Shown: piece by piece, positions 1 to 8,221 of the stretch
Numbering within the stretch: position 1 is the first letter of the stretch
Layout: each line of letters opens with the position of its first letter
Source of the DNA: Bacillota bacterium
GTDB lineage: Bacteria > Bacillota > UBA4882 > UBA10575
DNA length: 50,696 nucleotides
Reading direction: 5' to 3'
Assembly (NCBI GenBank): GCA_012735195.1
Contig: JAAYIC010000047.1
Coordinates: forward strand, 1 to 50,696
Program-made: the position numbers and the translations under genes
The notes under the pieces: model-generated
What the model was told of the DNA's origin: nothing
Databases searched by the model: none
Seen by the model: the letters and a program-made list of their open reading frames with translations, nothing else

Positions 1-512
1 ATGAGTACCTTCCATTCCAGATCACTCAGGAATTCTCCCATTTTATGTTCAATGTCCACAAACTCTTCCCTGCTGATCACCAATTCTTCAGGATCGGTCA
101 CCTTGTTTCCGGAGATGACATCCAGTAAAGTCCGGTCGGATTCCTCATCATAAATAGGTTTGTTCAGTGAGACGTAAGAATTCAACGGGATGTGTTTCTG
201 CCGTGTTGCCGTTTTAATTGCAGTAATGATCTGCCGTGTAATACAAAGTTCAGCAAAGGCCCGGAAAGATGCCAGTTTGTCATGGCGAAAATCACGAATG
301 GCTTTATAAAGCCCGATCATACCCTCCTGGATAATATCCTCCCGGTCGGCGCCGATTAGAAAATAAGACCTGGCTTTGGCACGAACAAAATTCTAGTACT
401 TGTTGATTAAATATTCCTGAGCGCTGACATTACCCTGTCTGGCGGCCTCCACAATCGCTTCGTCCATCATGTTTTCGTAGGCATTTAAATCTTTCTGCGG
501 ATTAGCCCCCAC
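1..512 (-). pseudogene. sigH: RNA polymerase sigma-H factor, interrupted by an in-frame amber codon; 3' end cut by window edge
   Basis: The sigma-70 family factor that starts the sporulation/transition-state programme. Reading the minus strand from a GTG at 512 (well spaced GGAGG, N-terminus VGANPQKDLNAYENMMDEAI) gives an unbroken SigH-like protein except for one TAG at 393-395. The frame reads INKY, stop, NFVRAKARSYF; family members such as B. subtilis SigH have Arg or Lys there, so a single AAG-to-TAG change explains it. Downstream regions 2 and 3 are intact (EDIIQEGMIGLYKAIRDF, then AELCITRQIITAIKTATRQK and EESDRTLLDVISG). The window ends before the C-terminal region 4.2, about 50 residues short. 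It follows rlmB as in Bacillus and Clostridia, without yacP between them. It could be a sequencing error, a fresh mutation or a recoding event; otherwise the identification is secure. Confidence 0.88.
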
Positions 513-559
513 ATTATCGCCCTCCAGACAGAATTTGTAACAACCCTTGTCCACACCTA

Positions 560-588
560 ATTATACAACAGGCCGTTACAACCGTCAA
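560..588 (-). promoter_or_regulatory. Sigma-A promoter of sigH
   Basis: On the minus strand there is TTGACG (588-583), a 17-base spacer and a perfect TATAAT (565-560). Transcription would start near 553, giving a leader of about 40 bases with a GGAGG site before the GTG start at 512. It is the best-matching vegetative promoter in the window, so sigH can be transcribed separately from rlmB. Confidence 0.8.
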
Positions 589-731
589 GGAAATTCCTCT
601 GTCCCCCTTTTTTCCATAACGCAGGCGCCGCTCTTTTCCGGTCTTCCCGGTACTAATTCACAGCAGTATAAAAGGAGGGAGGGACAGAAAGGGGTGGGGG
701 AGGCTTACGCCCAATGAAACAGGCCTATATC

Positions 732-1502
732 CTATAAGTTTCCGCCACGATCAGGCAGTTCCCGGGTGCGGCGGCGTACCACTTCATAAAGGATGATTCC
801 AGCGGCTACCGAGACATTCAGCGAGGCCACCTTCCCGCGTTGCGGGATCCCAACCAATAGATCGCAGGTTTCCCGGACCAGACGGGTAAGGCCTTTACCT
901 TCACCGCCCAGAACCAGACAGACCGGGGCGGTAAAATCAAAATCCTCCTGCCAAAGGGGGGTGCCGCTCATATCGGCCCCCCCCAGCCAGCAACCGCGTT
1001 TTTTCAGTTCTTCCATGGCCCGGACGGTATTTTTTACCTCTGCTACGGGCAAATGGTAGAGGGCCCCGGCAGAGGCCCGGGCAACTACGGCCGTGAGGCC
1101 GGCCGCCCGCCGTTCGGGGATAAGGAGGCCATGAGCCCCCGCCGCCTCGGCGGTCCTGATTATGCTCCCCAGATTCCGGGGGTCCTCCACCCCGGCTGCC
1201 AAGAGAAAAAGCGGCGCCTCGCCCCTGCTTTCCGCCGCCGCAAAAAGGTCATCTAAAGAACGGGTGGCCGGTAGAGAGCCACGGGCGATCACCCCCTGGT
1301 GCCGCCCGGTTTTGGAAAGCCGGTCCAAATAAGCCCTCTCCCAGTGGGAGACGGGGATTTTCCCCGCTCCAGCCAGGGCAATCAGGGTCTCGACCTCCTT
1401 CCCCTGGCTCCCGTGGGCCACCAGGATTTCACTGAGGGGAATGCCGGCTCTTAACGCTTCCAGCACCGGATTACGCCCTTCAATGAGCTCTTCTTTCTTC
1501 AC
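732..1502 (-). CDS. rlmB: 23S rRNA (guanosine-2'-O)-methyltransferase RlmB (SpoU/TrmH family)
   Basis: 256 residues. Methylates the ribose of a guanosine in 23S rRNA using SAM. It has the N-terminal substrate-binding domain starting EELIEGRNPVLEALRAG, then the SPOUT trefoil-knot motifs: NLGSIIRTAEAAG (motif 1), LVLGGEGKGL (motif 2) and SLNVSVAAGIILYE (motif 3). The frame stays open further upstream, but the family N-terminus and the GTGA junction with thyX point to the GTG at 1502, preceded by a GGAGG inside the thyX 3' end. Translationally coupled to thyX and mrnC. B. subtilis has the same mrnC-rlmB-sigH neighbourhood. Confidence 0.95.
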   Translation of the reverse strand: MKKEELIEGRNPVLEALRAGIPLSEILVAHGSQGKEVETLIALAGAGKIPVSHWERAYLDRLSKTGRHQGVIARGSLPATRSLDDLFAAAESRGEAPLFLLAAGVEDPRNLGSIIRTAEAAGAHGLLIPERRAAGLTAVVARASAGALYHLPVAEVKNTVRAMEELKKRGCWLGGADMSGTPLWQEDFDFTAPVCLVLGGEGKGLTRLVRETCDLLVGIPQRGKVASLNVSVAAGIILYEVVRRRTRELPDRGGNL

Positions 1503-2206
1503 GACTCCTCCTCCATCTCCTCGAGCCTTTCCGCCTCCTCCCTGGTGTACGGCTCTCCACAGGTGTGTTTGCCCTCCCGGCACTTCCCCCGGACCAGGCA
1601 GGCGGGGCCGGCCAAGGCAAAGGTGAGCGGCGCCGCCGCTTGCAAAAGGCCCCGGATCTTCCAGGCCAAGCAGTTAATCTCCCACTGGGCCCGCCGGCAA
1701 CAGCGGAGTTCCAGGAAGTTCAGGAGACTCCGGGCGTTCATCGTCATCATCAGCTGCGTAGTGCAGGCATTGGGCAGGAGGTATCTCGCGTCCTCGCGGG
1801 GGATCCCCAATTCCACAAGGTCCTTATAGGCTTCCCGGATTTCTTCGATCAAATGATGAAACCTCTTTTCCGCTGCAGGCGACCGCCGGACCGAAGGAGG
1901 GACGACAAAAGTAAACCCCGCCTCACTCACATACCTCTGGGAACGCTGTGAATAAGAAGCGATCCGGTGCCGGACCAACTGGTGGCTTAAAGCCCTGCTT
2001 ACTCCCTCAATGGTGAAAGTAAAGGAGGCGTGTTCCAGAGGGGAATCGTGGCCGGCGGTCCGCAGCCGCGCCAGCAACTCCTTTTGCCGGGCGGGGGTCA
2101 GCCCCCTGAGGATTGCCGCGGGGTCCTCCGGGGAATAGCAGAGGCGGGCGGCGGCGGCAACCACCCGGTCGGGTTCGGGGGTGCAGGTCAATAAGGTCAC
2201 TTTCAT
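1499..2206 (-). CDS. thyX: Flavin-dependent thymidylate synthase ThyX
   Basis: 235 residues. Makes dTMP from dUMP with methylene-tetrahydrofolate, FAD and NADPH. The diagnostic ThyX motif RHRxxxxxxxS is present as RHRIASYSQRSQRY, with the nucleotide-binding region SPLEHASFTFTIEGVSRALSHQ before it and LPNACTTQLMMTMNARSLLNFLELR after it. The ATG at 2206 overlaps the mrnC stop (ATGA), so the upstream open frame is not used. The C-terminus carries a short Glu-rich tail. Sits between mrnC and rlmB in one operon. Confidence 0.96.
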   Translation of the reverse strand: MKVTLLTCTPEPDRVVAAAARLCYSPEDPAAILRGLTPARQKELLARLRTAGHDSPLEHASFTFTIEGVSRALSHQLVRHRIASYSQRSQRYVSEAGFTFVVPPSVRRSPAAEKRFHHLIEEIREAYKDLVELGIPREDARYLLPNACTTQLMMTMNARSLLNFLELRCCRRAQWEINCLAWKIRGLLQAAAPLTFALAGPACLVRGKCREGKHTCGEPYTREEAERLEEMEEES

Positions 2207-2610
2207 GGCAGATTCTTCTCCAAAGCCTTCAATGCTTTCGCCAACAAACTCTTCACCCTTTCCTTTTTCCCGGTGAGGTATAGATAACCCAAGAGCCCTT
2301 CCCAAGCGGTACTGTGGCGGTAAGTAACCGGATCGGTATGAGCCGGGATATGACCGCTCTTTTGGTTCCGGCCCCGGCGGAGGATCTCCTTTTCTTCCGG
2401 TGTGAACTCCTCCGCCAAAAGCTGCAGGAGGCGCGCTTGATTCTCCGCCCTTACCAAACGGATAGCTTCCCGGTGCAAAGCACCGGTGGTGGAGTATTTC
2501 TTCCCGGCCAGCAGATATTCTCTGACAGCCAGTTCATGGAGGGCATCACCCAAATATGCCCAAAGCGCCGGTGAAAGCTCGGCAGCGTTAATCTCCGGGG
2601 GGTTTTCCAT
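2203..2610 (-). CDS. mrnC: Mini-ribonuclease III
   Basis: 135 residues. Dimeric RNase III-type endonuclease lacking a dsRNA-binding domain; in Bacillus it matures 23S rRNA. Seen here: the catalytic-domain signature LWAYLGDALHELAVREYLL near the N-terminus (Asp of GDA is the metal-binding position) and a C-terminal STAWEGLLGYLYLTGKKERV, the second acidic motif. Length is normal. An AGAGGAAA site precedes the ATG. First gene of the mrnC-thyX-rlmB run; the usual upstream cysS is absent and is replaced by the EndoQ-UvrD gene about 185 bases upstream. Confidence 0.93.
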   Translation of the reverse strand: MENPPEINAAELSPALWAYLGDALHELAVREYLLAGKKYSTTGALHREAIRLVRAENQARLLQLLAEEFTPEEKEILRRGRNQKSGHIPAHTDPVTYRHSTAWEGLLGYLYLTGKKERVKSLLAKALKALEKNLP

Positions 2611-2795
2611 TGTTTCCTCTTCCTTCCCATACCCCTTACAGGCCCAATTCCCGTACGCAACCGCGCGTGGAAAAAACGAGAAGACCTTTCTTTGCCAATA
2701 TTGTCCAGTACATAAAGATGGAAATATCGCAAATTAGGATATCTAAATCAAACCGTTAATATAGGGTTTAAACCAGATCATTATTAAAAAGAGTT

Positions 2796-5700
2796 CTAAA
2801 ATAGTCCCGGCTGTACCGGTTTGGGCGGTTTTTTCTTTATCAGCCGCCGCTGCAGTTTTTCCGCAGGAAGTTCCTGCAAAAACCGGGAGGGAAGGGCAGG
2901 AGTCGTGTCGCGCGTGCGCGTGCCAAAGCGCCGGCGGCGCCCGGCGGAAAAAAGAATCACTTCCCTTTGGGCTCTGGTTAAACCGACGTAAAAAAGGCGC
3001 CGCTCCTCTTCAATCTCCTCCGGGCTCTCCTCACCGGCCAACGGCAAGAGCCCTTCTTCCAGGCCGGTGATTAAAACCACCGGAAATTCCAGGCCTTTGG
3101 CGGCATGGATCGTCATCAGCTGGATATATTCCGGGGCCGGTCCTCCTTTTCCCTCCCGCTCCACGTCTTGCTCTTTACCGTGGGTGACCCGGGCTAAAAA
3201 ATCCGCCGGGTCACTGCTCAAAGCGGCCATCCCGCGCAGGCGCTCCATTTCCTCTGCTTCCTCCCAACCCCGGTCCTTGATCCATTCCCCAAGAAACGCC
3301 GTCACTCCTTCCGCCAACAACGACTGATATTTCTTTCTACAGGTATGGTAGGAGTTTAATTTTTCCCTGACCTCCGGAGAAAAATGATCTTCCAAGGCCA
3401 GGGCGGCGCGGAAAGCCCGGGGATCTTGCCTGCGTAATGCCTCCAGCTTGTCCATGGCCTCTTGGCCCGGGAAAAAACAAGGAAGGCCCAACGCCGCAAA
3501 GAGCAGGCGGTCTTCCTCTTCCACCAGGCTGTGGAGGAAGGTAACGGTCTCCCGGACCCGCGGCAGATGAAAGAGGTCCTTTTCGCCGGCCACCTTATAA
3601 GGAAGGCCTTCTTTGCATAAGGCTTTTTCCAACGCCTCCGCCTGACGTCCGGTCCGGAACAAAACAGCCAGATCCCCAAAGCTATAACTGCCGCCTTCTT
3701 TGCCCCCCCGGAAGCTCCCGTGGGCGCTGAGCATATCCGTCCCCCCCACCAGCCGGATGATCTCCCGGACGACAGCAATACTCTCCGCCTTTTCCCCGGA
3801 GGCCGGCAGGTAGGTAATGAGCGGCCCGTCCACCGCCGGCCGGGCCGGCTCGAGCAAGGCCCGTCCCCCCGGCGCCGGATTCCTGCTGATCAGTTGCTGC
3901 GCAGCGCTGATGATGACCGGCGTTGAACGGTAATTCAACCGTAGCCGGATCTCGGCGGCTGCCGGATAATCCCTGCGGAAATGTTGAAAGACGGTGGCGT
4001 CGGCCCCGCGAAACCCATAAATCGACTGGTCGGGGTCGCCGATGACAAAAAGGGTTGCCCCGGTCTTCCCCAACAACTTGATAAGCTGGTACTGAAGGGG
4101 TGTCACATCTTGAAACTCATCGACCAAAAGGTGACGGTACCCGGCTTGGACCTCCGCCGGGACCTGCCCTTCCCGGAGGAGACGGATCGCTTCCACCAGG
4201 ATCTCATCATAATCCAAAAGGCCCTCCTCCCGGAGAAACTCTTGGTAGCGCCGGTAAAAATCCCGCCACTCTTCAGGGACTTCCGGATCATCCGGGGAAA
4301 GATTGCTGTTTTTCAACCGTGATACGGCCAGCAAAGCCCGGCGGATCCCGGTTTCCGCCGGGAAAAAACCGGCCAGTTCACACTCGGAAACCAGCGTCCG
4401 TCCGGTCCAAGCCGGAGATCTGCGGAGGAGATCCAAACAAAGCTGGTGAAAAGTGCCGACCCGGACGGCGCCAGCCTTTCGCGGGCCGAATACCGGCGTG
4501 AGCAGCCGTTGGAGACGCTCTCGCATCTCGGCTGCGGCTTTTCTAGTAAAGGTAACACAGGTGATCTCCGCCGGATCCGCCCCTTTTTCCAGAAGAAACT
4601 CCACCCGGTGCAAGAGGGTTCTGGTTTTGCCGGTGCCCGGGCCGGCCACCACCAGGACTTGTGGGGCGCCGGCGGTCACCGCCCTTTTTTGTTCGGGGTT
4701 CAGGGCCGGTAAGCCCGCCCGCTCCTGTTTTTCCCCTTTTCCTTTCTTTGTTGCGGATGAAACCGGGCAATCCGGTACGGACCCGCGGTCCTCCTCTCCG
4801 CTCGCTGCAAAAGCAAACAGGGCGGCCTGTCCGAGGTAAGCCTGGCGTTCCCCCTCCTGAAAGATCCTGATCGTCCCGTATTCCCCGTCAAAACCGGGGT
4901 TAATCTCTAAAAGTCCCTGGCGTACCCGGCGAATAGCTTCGGTTGTTAACGGTCCGGCGCTCCTCAGGATCTCGTCAATGGGTGTTTCCTGCAGGATATC
5001 CAGTTCCGGTCCGCAATTTTGCAAAAGCTTCCTATAAATATTCTCTACTTTCTTCGTTTTCACCCCCACTCCCTCAGCCGCTGCGATCACTTGCGCCAGG
5101 GGGACCAACCGTTCATACCTGCGGGCGCCTGCGGGTTTTTCCCCCGGCGCCCGGTCGGCCAGGGCTTCCACCCGGTGGAGGACACCGGTGGTCACCTTTC
5201 GCCCGCAAACCGGACATTTTCCCTGATATTCCCTGGTCTGGGCCGGCGCCCACCGGATCCCGCAGGCCCGGTGCCCGTCCCAGTGGTATTTCCCTTCTTC
5301 CGGGAAAAACTCCACTGTCCCCAGGAAGCCTTCGCCCGGAGGTGTAAGGGCCTTCCGGATCGCCGGGTATGAGAGATCGGTGGCGAAAAGGTTCGCTTCC
5401 CGCCCCAGGTTTGCGGGGGAATGGGCGTCGGAGTTTGAAACCAGCAAAAACCGGTCCAATGTGGAAAGCCGCCAGTTCATGGCCGGGTCGGAGGAAAGTC
5501 CGGTCTCCAGGGCGGTAATTTCCGGGGTTAAATCCTCAAAACACTCTTCAATTGCATCAAACCCGGAATTGGCGCCAAAAAGAGAAAAATGCGGGGTCCA
5601 GATATGAGCGGGAATAAAAATCGCCTCCGCACAGGTCTCCAAGGTCATTTCCAGCAAGGCACGGCTGTCCAGACCCAGGATCGGCCGGCCGTCAGCGGCG

Positions 5701-6086
5701 ATGTTCCCGATCTTCTCCAAGCGTCCGGCCAGCCGCTCCGCCTCATCCAAGCCGGGCAAGAGTAAGAGGTGGTGAACCTTTCGTGTACGCCCGTTTTTTT
5801 TGTAGATCAGACTGATCTCCCCGGAGACGACAAAGCGCACCTCCGGGGCGCCGGGAACCTCAGCTGTTTCCAGCCGGTATTCCGGTTTCAGGCGCCATAA
5901 CCCGTCCCCGGCGGGAACCAGTTTTTCCCGGAGTTCCTCCCGCCAGGCCGGATGTGTAAAATCACCGGTACCAATCACTGTCAACCCCTTGCGGCGCGCC
6001 CATAATTCCAGCTGTTCCGGGCAGCAATTTTTACTGGTGGCAATGGAATATTTAGAATGAATATGGAAGTCCGCCCAATACTTCAT
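2796..6086 (-). CDS. EndoQ (PHP-type endonuclease Q)-UvrD helicase fusion
   Basis: 1096 residues. Residues 1-425 are an endonuclease Q-like PHP module: metal-binding DFHIHSKYS at 6-14, GTGDFTH at 39-45, IPAHIWTPHFSLFGANSGFD, SNSDAHSPANLGRE, and a zinc pair CPVCG at 291-295 with Cys275 nearby. EndoQ nicks DNA 5' of deaminated bases. A charged linker (about 426-458) leads to a complete superfamily 1 helicase of UvrD/PcrA type: AGPGTGKT Walker A at 481-488, DEFQDVTPLQY, GDPDQSIYGFRGA, and MTIHAAKGLEFPVV near the C-terminus. The ATG at 6086 with AGGAG is chosen because it begins the PHP motif directly. The fusion suggests coupled nicking and unwinding in repair of deaminated DNA (inference). A CG-rich repeat tract is translated near the C-terminus (GTRTRD). 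Confidence 0.9.
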   Translation of the reverse strand: MKYWADFHIHSKYSIATSKNCCPEQLELWARRKGLTVIGTGDFTHPAWREELREKLVPAGDGLWRLKPEYRLETAEVPGAPEVRFVVSGEISLIYKKNGRTRKVHHLLLLPGLDEAERLAGRLEKIGNIAADGRPILGLDSRALLEMTLETCAEAIFIPAHIWTPHFSLFGANSGFDAIEECFEDLTPEITALETGLSSDPAMNWRLSTLDRFLLVSNSDAHSPANLGREANLFATDLSYPAIRKALTPPGEGFLGTVEFFPEEGKYHWDGHRACGIRWAPAQTREYQGKCPVCGRKVTTGVLHRVEALADRAPGEKPAGARRYERLVPLAQVIAAAEGVGVKTKKVENIYRKLLQNCGPELDILQETPIDEILRSAGPLTTEAIRRVRQGLLEINPGFDGEYGTIRIFQEGERQAYLGQAALFAFAASGEEDRGSVPDCPVSSATKKGKGEKQERAGLPALNPEQKRAVTAGAPQVLVVAGPGTGKTRTLLHRVEFLLEKGADPAEITCVTFTRKAAAEMRERLQRLLTPVFGPRKAGAVRVGTFHQLCLDLLRRSPAWTGRTLVSECELAGFFPAETGIRRALLAVSRLKNSNLSPDDPEVPEEWRDFYRRYQEFLREEGLLDYDEILVEAIRLLREGQVPAEVQAGYRHLLVDEFQDVTPLQYQLIKLLGKTGATLFVIGDPDQSIYGFRGADATVFQHFRRDYPAAAEIRLRLNYRSTPVIISAAQQLISRNPAPGGRALLEPARPAVDGPLITYLPASGEKAESIAVVREIIRLVGGTDMLSAHGSFRGGKEGGSYSFGDLAVLFRTGRQAEALEKALCKEGLPYKVAGEKDLFHLPRVRETVTFLHSLVEEEDRLLFAALGLPCFFPGQEAMDKLEALRRQDPRAFRAALALEDHFSPEVREKLNSYHTCRKKYQSLLAEGVTAFLGEWIKDRGWEEAEEMERLRGMAALSSDPADFLARVTHGKEQDVEREGKGGPAPEYIQLMTIHAAKGLEFPVVLITGLEEGLLPLAGEESPEEIEEERRLFYVGLTRAQREVILFSAGRRRRFGTRTRDTTPALPSRFLQELPAEKLQRRLIKKKPPKPVQPGLF
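2909..2923. repeat. Alternating CG-rich tract (CGCGCGTGCGCG core) inside EndoQ-UvrD
   Basis: A 15-base strictly alternating purine-pyrimidine run containing the 12-base core CGCGCGTGCGCG, which recurs at 34554, 47122 and 48452. Here it is translated near the helicase C-terminus. Confidence 0.7.
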
Positions 6087-6140
6087 AACCGCTCTCCTCT
6101 GCATCCCGTACGCGCGCAAGCAGGTGCACGGGTTAGCTTT

Positions 6141-6290
6141 TGACTAACATTGCTTAACTTAATTACATTACTCGATTACATTGCTCAATTTACACTACTT
6201 AACTGACATACGAATACTTGCATTCAATACTTGCATTGCTTAACTGGCATTACTTAACTCACATTAATCCATTACTTGTATTAATTCATA
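6141..6290. repeat. Degenerate ~14-bp tandem array (CATTGCTTAACTGA-like)
   Basis: About ten imperfect units of 13-17 bases, for example cattgcttaactgg, cattacttaactc, acactacttaactg, fill the gap between the EndoQ-UvrD start and the 3' end of the hemerythrin gene. AT-rich, unlike the surroundings. No coding potential, no conserved spacers, so not a CRISPR array. Confidence 0.7.
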
Positions 6291-6341
6291 ATTCGCTTTC
6301 CCTTCCTTGATCCCTGCTCTTTTCCTTTGTTCATCTTCCTC

Positions 6342-7163
6342 CTAACCATTATGATTAACTTCCCCGGCTTCCCCACAGTTTGCCCCCGGGGTCTTTTCCT
6401 TCGTTTCCACACAGCTCGTTTTCCGGACCTCTTCTGCCGTTTCCCCACAACTTGCCTCCGGGACCCCTTCTGCCGTTTCCCCACAGCCTGCTTCCGGGGC
6501 CCCTTCTGCTGTTGCGCGCTCGTACGCTTCCTCCTTATTTTCTTCCGCCGCTTCCTCCGTATTTGCCTGGGTCTCTTCTGCCGCCTTCCTGTCTGCCACC
6601 GGTTCCTTCCTCCCCTCCACCTGTAGCCAGGCGGTATCATACTCCCTGCCCAAGTATTCGCCGGCCAGGTCGTTCAAGAGGGAAAAAAGCCGGGTCAGCC
6701 TGGAAAGATCCTCCGGTGAAAGCGGCCTGGCAAAATCGGCGGCTCCGTACTCTTTCACTGTTAATTCAGCAAAAATACTGTTTTCCTTATTCAGATGCCT
6801 CTCCAAAAGCAGGCCAAAGTTTCTCCCAGTTTCCATAAACTTCCGGCCGGAATTGGGCTTCCCGGACCGCAATTCCCCGGCGATCGCCGCCAGTTTCTCC
6901 AGGGAAAAACATAACTCTTCATGCTCTGCGGCCAATTCCGTCAAGGCCGGGTGCTCCAAACGCCGAAGAGCAATGAATAAGAACTCCTCCTCGGCCGGCA
7001 GGTGCTCCCGGCAGAAAAACTCCTTCCAAAACCGCAAAATCTCTTCCAAATGAAGCAGGTTCACCCCCCGGGCCTTTGCCAGCCTGGTCAGGATCTCATC
7101 CTGAACATCCAGCATCATCCGTAAAGCCCTGTGGTCATATTTCGCCCGTGTCAGGTAATCCAT
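6342..7163 (-). CDS. Hemerythrin HHE-domain protein with Cys-containing 12-residue repeat tail
   Basis: 273 residues. Residues 1-140 form a four-helix HHE cation-binding domain with the expected ligands: His11, His54 with Glu58, His81, and His123 with Glu127. Such di-iron proteins bind oxygen or NO or sense them. Residues 141-185 are a further helical segment; 186-219 are Glu/Ala-rich; 220-267 are four 12-residue repeats (EGAPEAGCGETA type) with Cys at 227, 239, 251 and 263, exactly 12 apart. The repeat is visible in the DNA as 36-base units at 6360-6505. The ATG at 7163 follows GGAGGGG; the longer upstream open frame has no domain. An 8-8-8 inverted repeat lies just upstream. The partner or signal is not evident. 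Confidence 0.85.
   Translation of the reverse strand: MDYLTRAKYDHRALRMMLDVQDEILTRLAKARGVNLLHLEEILRFWKEFFCREHLPAEEEFLFIALRRLEHPALTELAAEHEELCFSLEKLAAIAGELRSGKPNSGRKFMETGRNFGLLLERHLNKENSIFAELTVKEYGAADFARPLSPEDLSRLTRLFSLLNDLAGEYLGREYDTAWLQVEGRKEPVADRKAAEETQANTEEAAEENKEEAYERATAEGAPEAGCGETAEGVPEASCGETAEEVRKTSCVETKEKTPGANCGEAGEVNHNG
6360..6505. repeat. 36-bp tandem repeat within the hemerythrin 3' end
   Basis: Four imperfect in-frame 36-base units sharing a ccccacagcctgcttccgg-like block encode the Cys-centred 12-residue repeats. Unit divergence is mostly at synonymous and small-residue positions, while the Cys codon is kept in all four. Confidence 0.75.
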
Positions 7164-7181
7164 CTTACCCCCCTCCCGCAA

Positions 7182-7205
7182 ATAGATATCCATAAAAATA
7201 TCTAT
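7182..7205. promoter_or_regulatory. Inverted repeat, candidate operator of the hemerythrin gene
   Basis: Perfect ATAGATAT (7182-7189) and ATATCTAT (7198-7205) arms separated by eight bases, 19 bases upstream of the start codon and next to a TATTAT that could be a -10 element. The position suits a repressor site or a 5' UTR hairpin. It does not match FNR, Fur or NsrR consensus that I know; the regulator is unknown. Confidence 0.4.
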
Positions 7206-7436
7206 AATAAAACCCGGTCTTTTATACCGGAAACACCGGTTTCGCCGGCAGCGGCCGGAGAGGTTTTGCCGTCGGCCGGCGGTGCGGCTCCTCTTACCTG
7301 GAGATCTCTTTCTTATTAAAAACCCAAGCGGGGCCGCCCGGCTGTCGCCCGCACGCCTGCAGGGAGCGGTGCACAGAGTATACATATTCCCCCTATGTAA
7401 GGGCAAGAATAAGGAAAAAAGAAAGGGGGATAAATT

Positions 7437-8207
7437 TTGAAAAGGCTGTTGGTCATTGTTATCAGCTTGGGCCTGCTTTTCCTGTTGGCGGGCGGAACCG
7501 CGGCGGACTGGACCTATACCGTCCAAAGGGGTGATACCTTGCAGGGAATTGCGCAGCGTTTTGGGGTCAGCCTGGGCAGTCTGCGGCAGAGAAACGGGTT
7601 GTGGACCGACTCCCTCCGGGTCGGACAACGGATTACCATCCCAACCGGCGCCACGGCCGCCTCTACCGGCGGCTGGACCTATACAGTAAGACGGGGCGAC
7701 ACCCTCTACACCATCTCCCAGCGAGTCGGAGTCCCCGTTAATACCTTGCGGTCAGTTAACGGCCTTGCCTCCAATACCCTGAGGATCGGGCAGCGTCTGA
7801 CGATCCCCACCGGCGGTGCGGCCACGGCCACCACTGCCGGCGGCGGGTCCCGGGCCGGGGTGGACACCTATATGCTGGCCCGGCTGATTCATGCCGAGGC
7901 TGAAGCCGAACCGTATATCGGTAAAGTGGCGGTCGGGGCTGTCGTCCTCAACAGAATTGAAAGCCCGCTTTTCCCCAATTCATTGGCGGGGGTACTATAC
8001 CAGCCGCATGCCTTTGAAACTGTTACCAATGGCCGGATTTATAATAACCCCAGTAACGAAGCGATCCGGGCCGCCCGTGACGCTGTCAACGGGTGGGACC
8101 CCTCCGGCGGCGCCCTCTACTTCTTCAACCCCGCGAAAGTCGTAAGTTCATGGGTTTGGACGAGAACAATCGTGAATCGCATCGGTAAACATGTCTTTGC
8201 CATCTGA
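7437..8207 (+). CDS. sleB: SleB-type spore cortex/cell wall hydrolase with two LysM domains
   Basis: 256 residues. Signal peptide 1-23, two LysM peptidoglycan-binding domains (about 26-69 and 80-124, each YTVxRGDTL...IGQRLTIPT), a Gly/Thr linker, and a C-terminal Hydrolase_2 domain from about 143 with the SleB pattern ARLIHAEAEAEPYIGKVAV; Glu154 is the likely catalytic acid. SleB enzymes are lytic transglycosylases that degrade cortex during germination; B. subtilis SleB has a different binding domain, so this could also be a general cell-wall hydrolase of the same family. Starts with TTG at 7437 behind GGGGGAT. Followed 14 bases later by a small membrane protein. Confidence 0.87.
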   Translation: MKRLLVIVISLGLLFLLAGGTAADWTYTVQRGDTLQGIAQRFGVSLGSLRQRNGLWTDSLRVGQRITIPTGATAASTGGWTYTVRRGDTLYTISQRVGVPVNTLRSVNGLASNTLRIGQRLTIPTGGAATATTAGGGSRAGVDTYMLARLIHAEAEAEPYIGKVAVGAVVLNRIESPLFPNSLAGVLYQPHAFETVTNGRIYNNPSNEAIRAARDAVNGWDPSGGALYFFNPAKVVSSWVWTRTIVNRIGKHVFAI

Positions 8208-8221
8208 AAGGAGGGTGGGTA

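Noticed and set aside
1-512. Genome-wide reassignment of TAG to an amino acid
   Set aside because: Several intact genes (gatC, lpxA, the DsrE-like gene, the alpha-oxoamine synthase) end properly at TAG at family-typical lengths.
6141-6290. Possible CRISPR array
   Set aside because: Units are short, degenerate and directly adjacent, with no conserved repeat/spacer alternation and no cas genes. The same applies to 32670-32866.
6281-6640. Arg/Lys-rich repetitive protein on the minus strand
   Set aside because: It is a frame shadow of the 36-bp repeats in the hemerythrin gene; no ribosome site or family.
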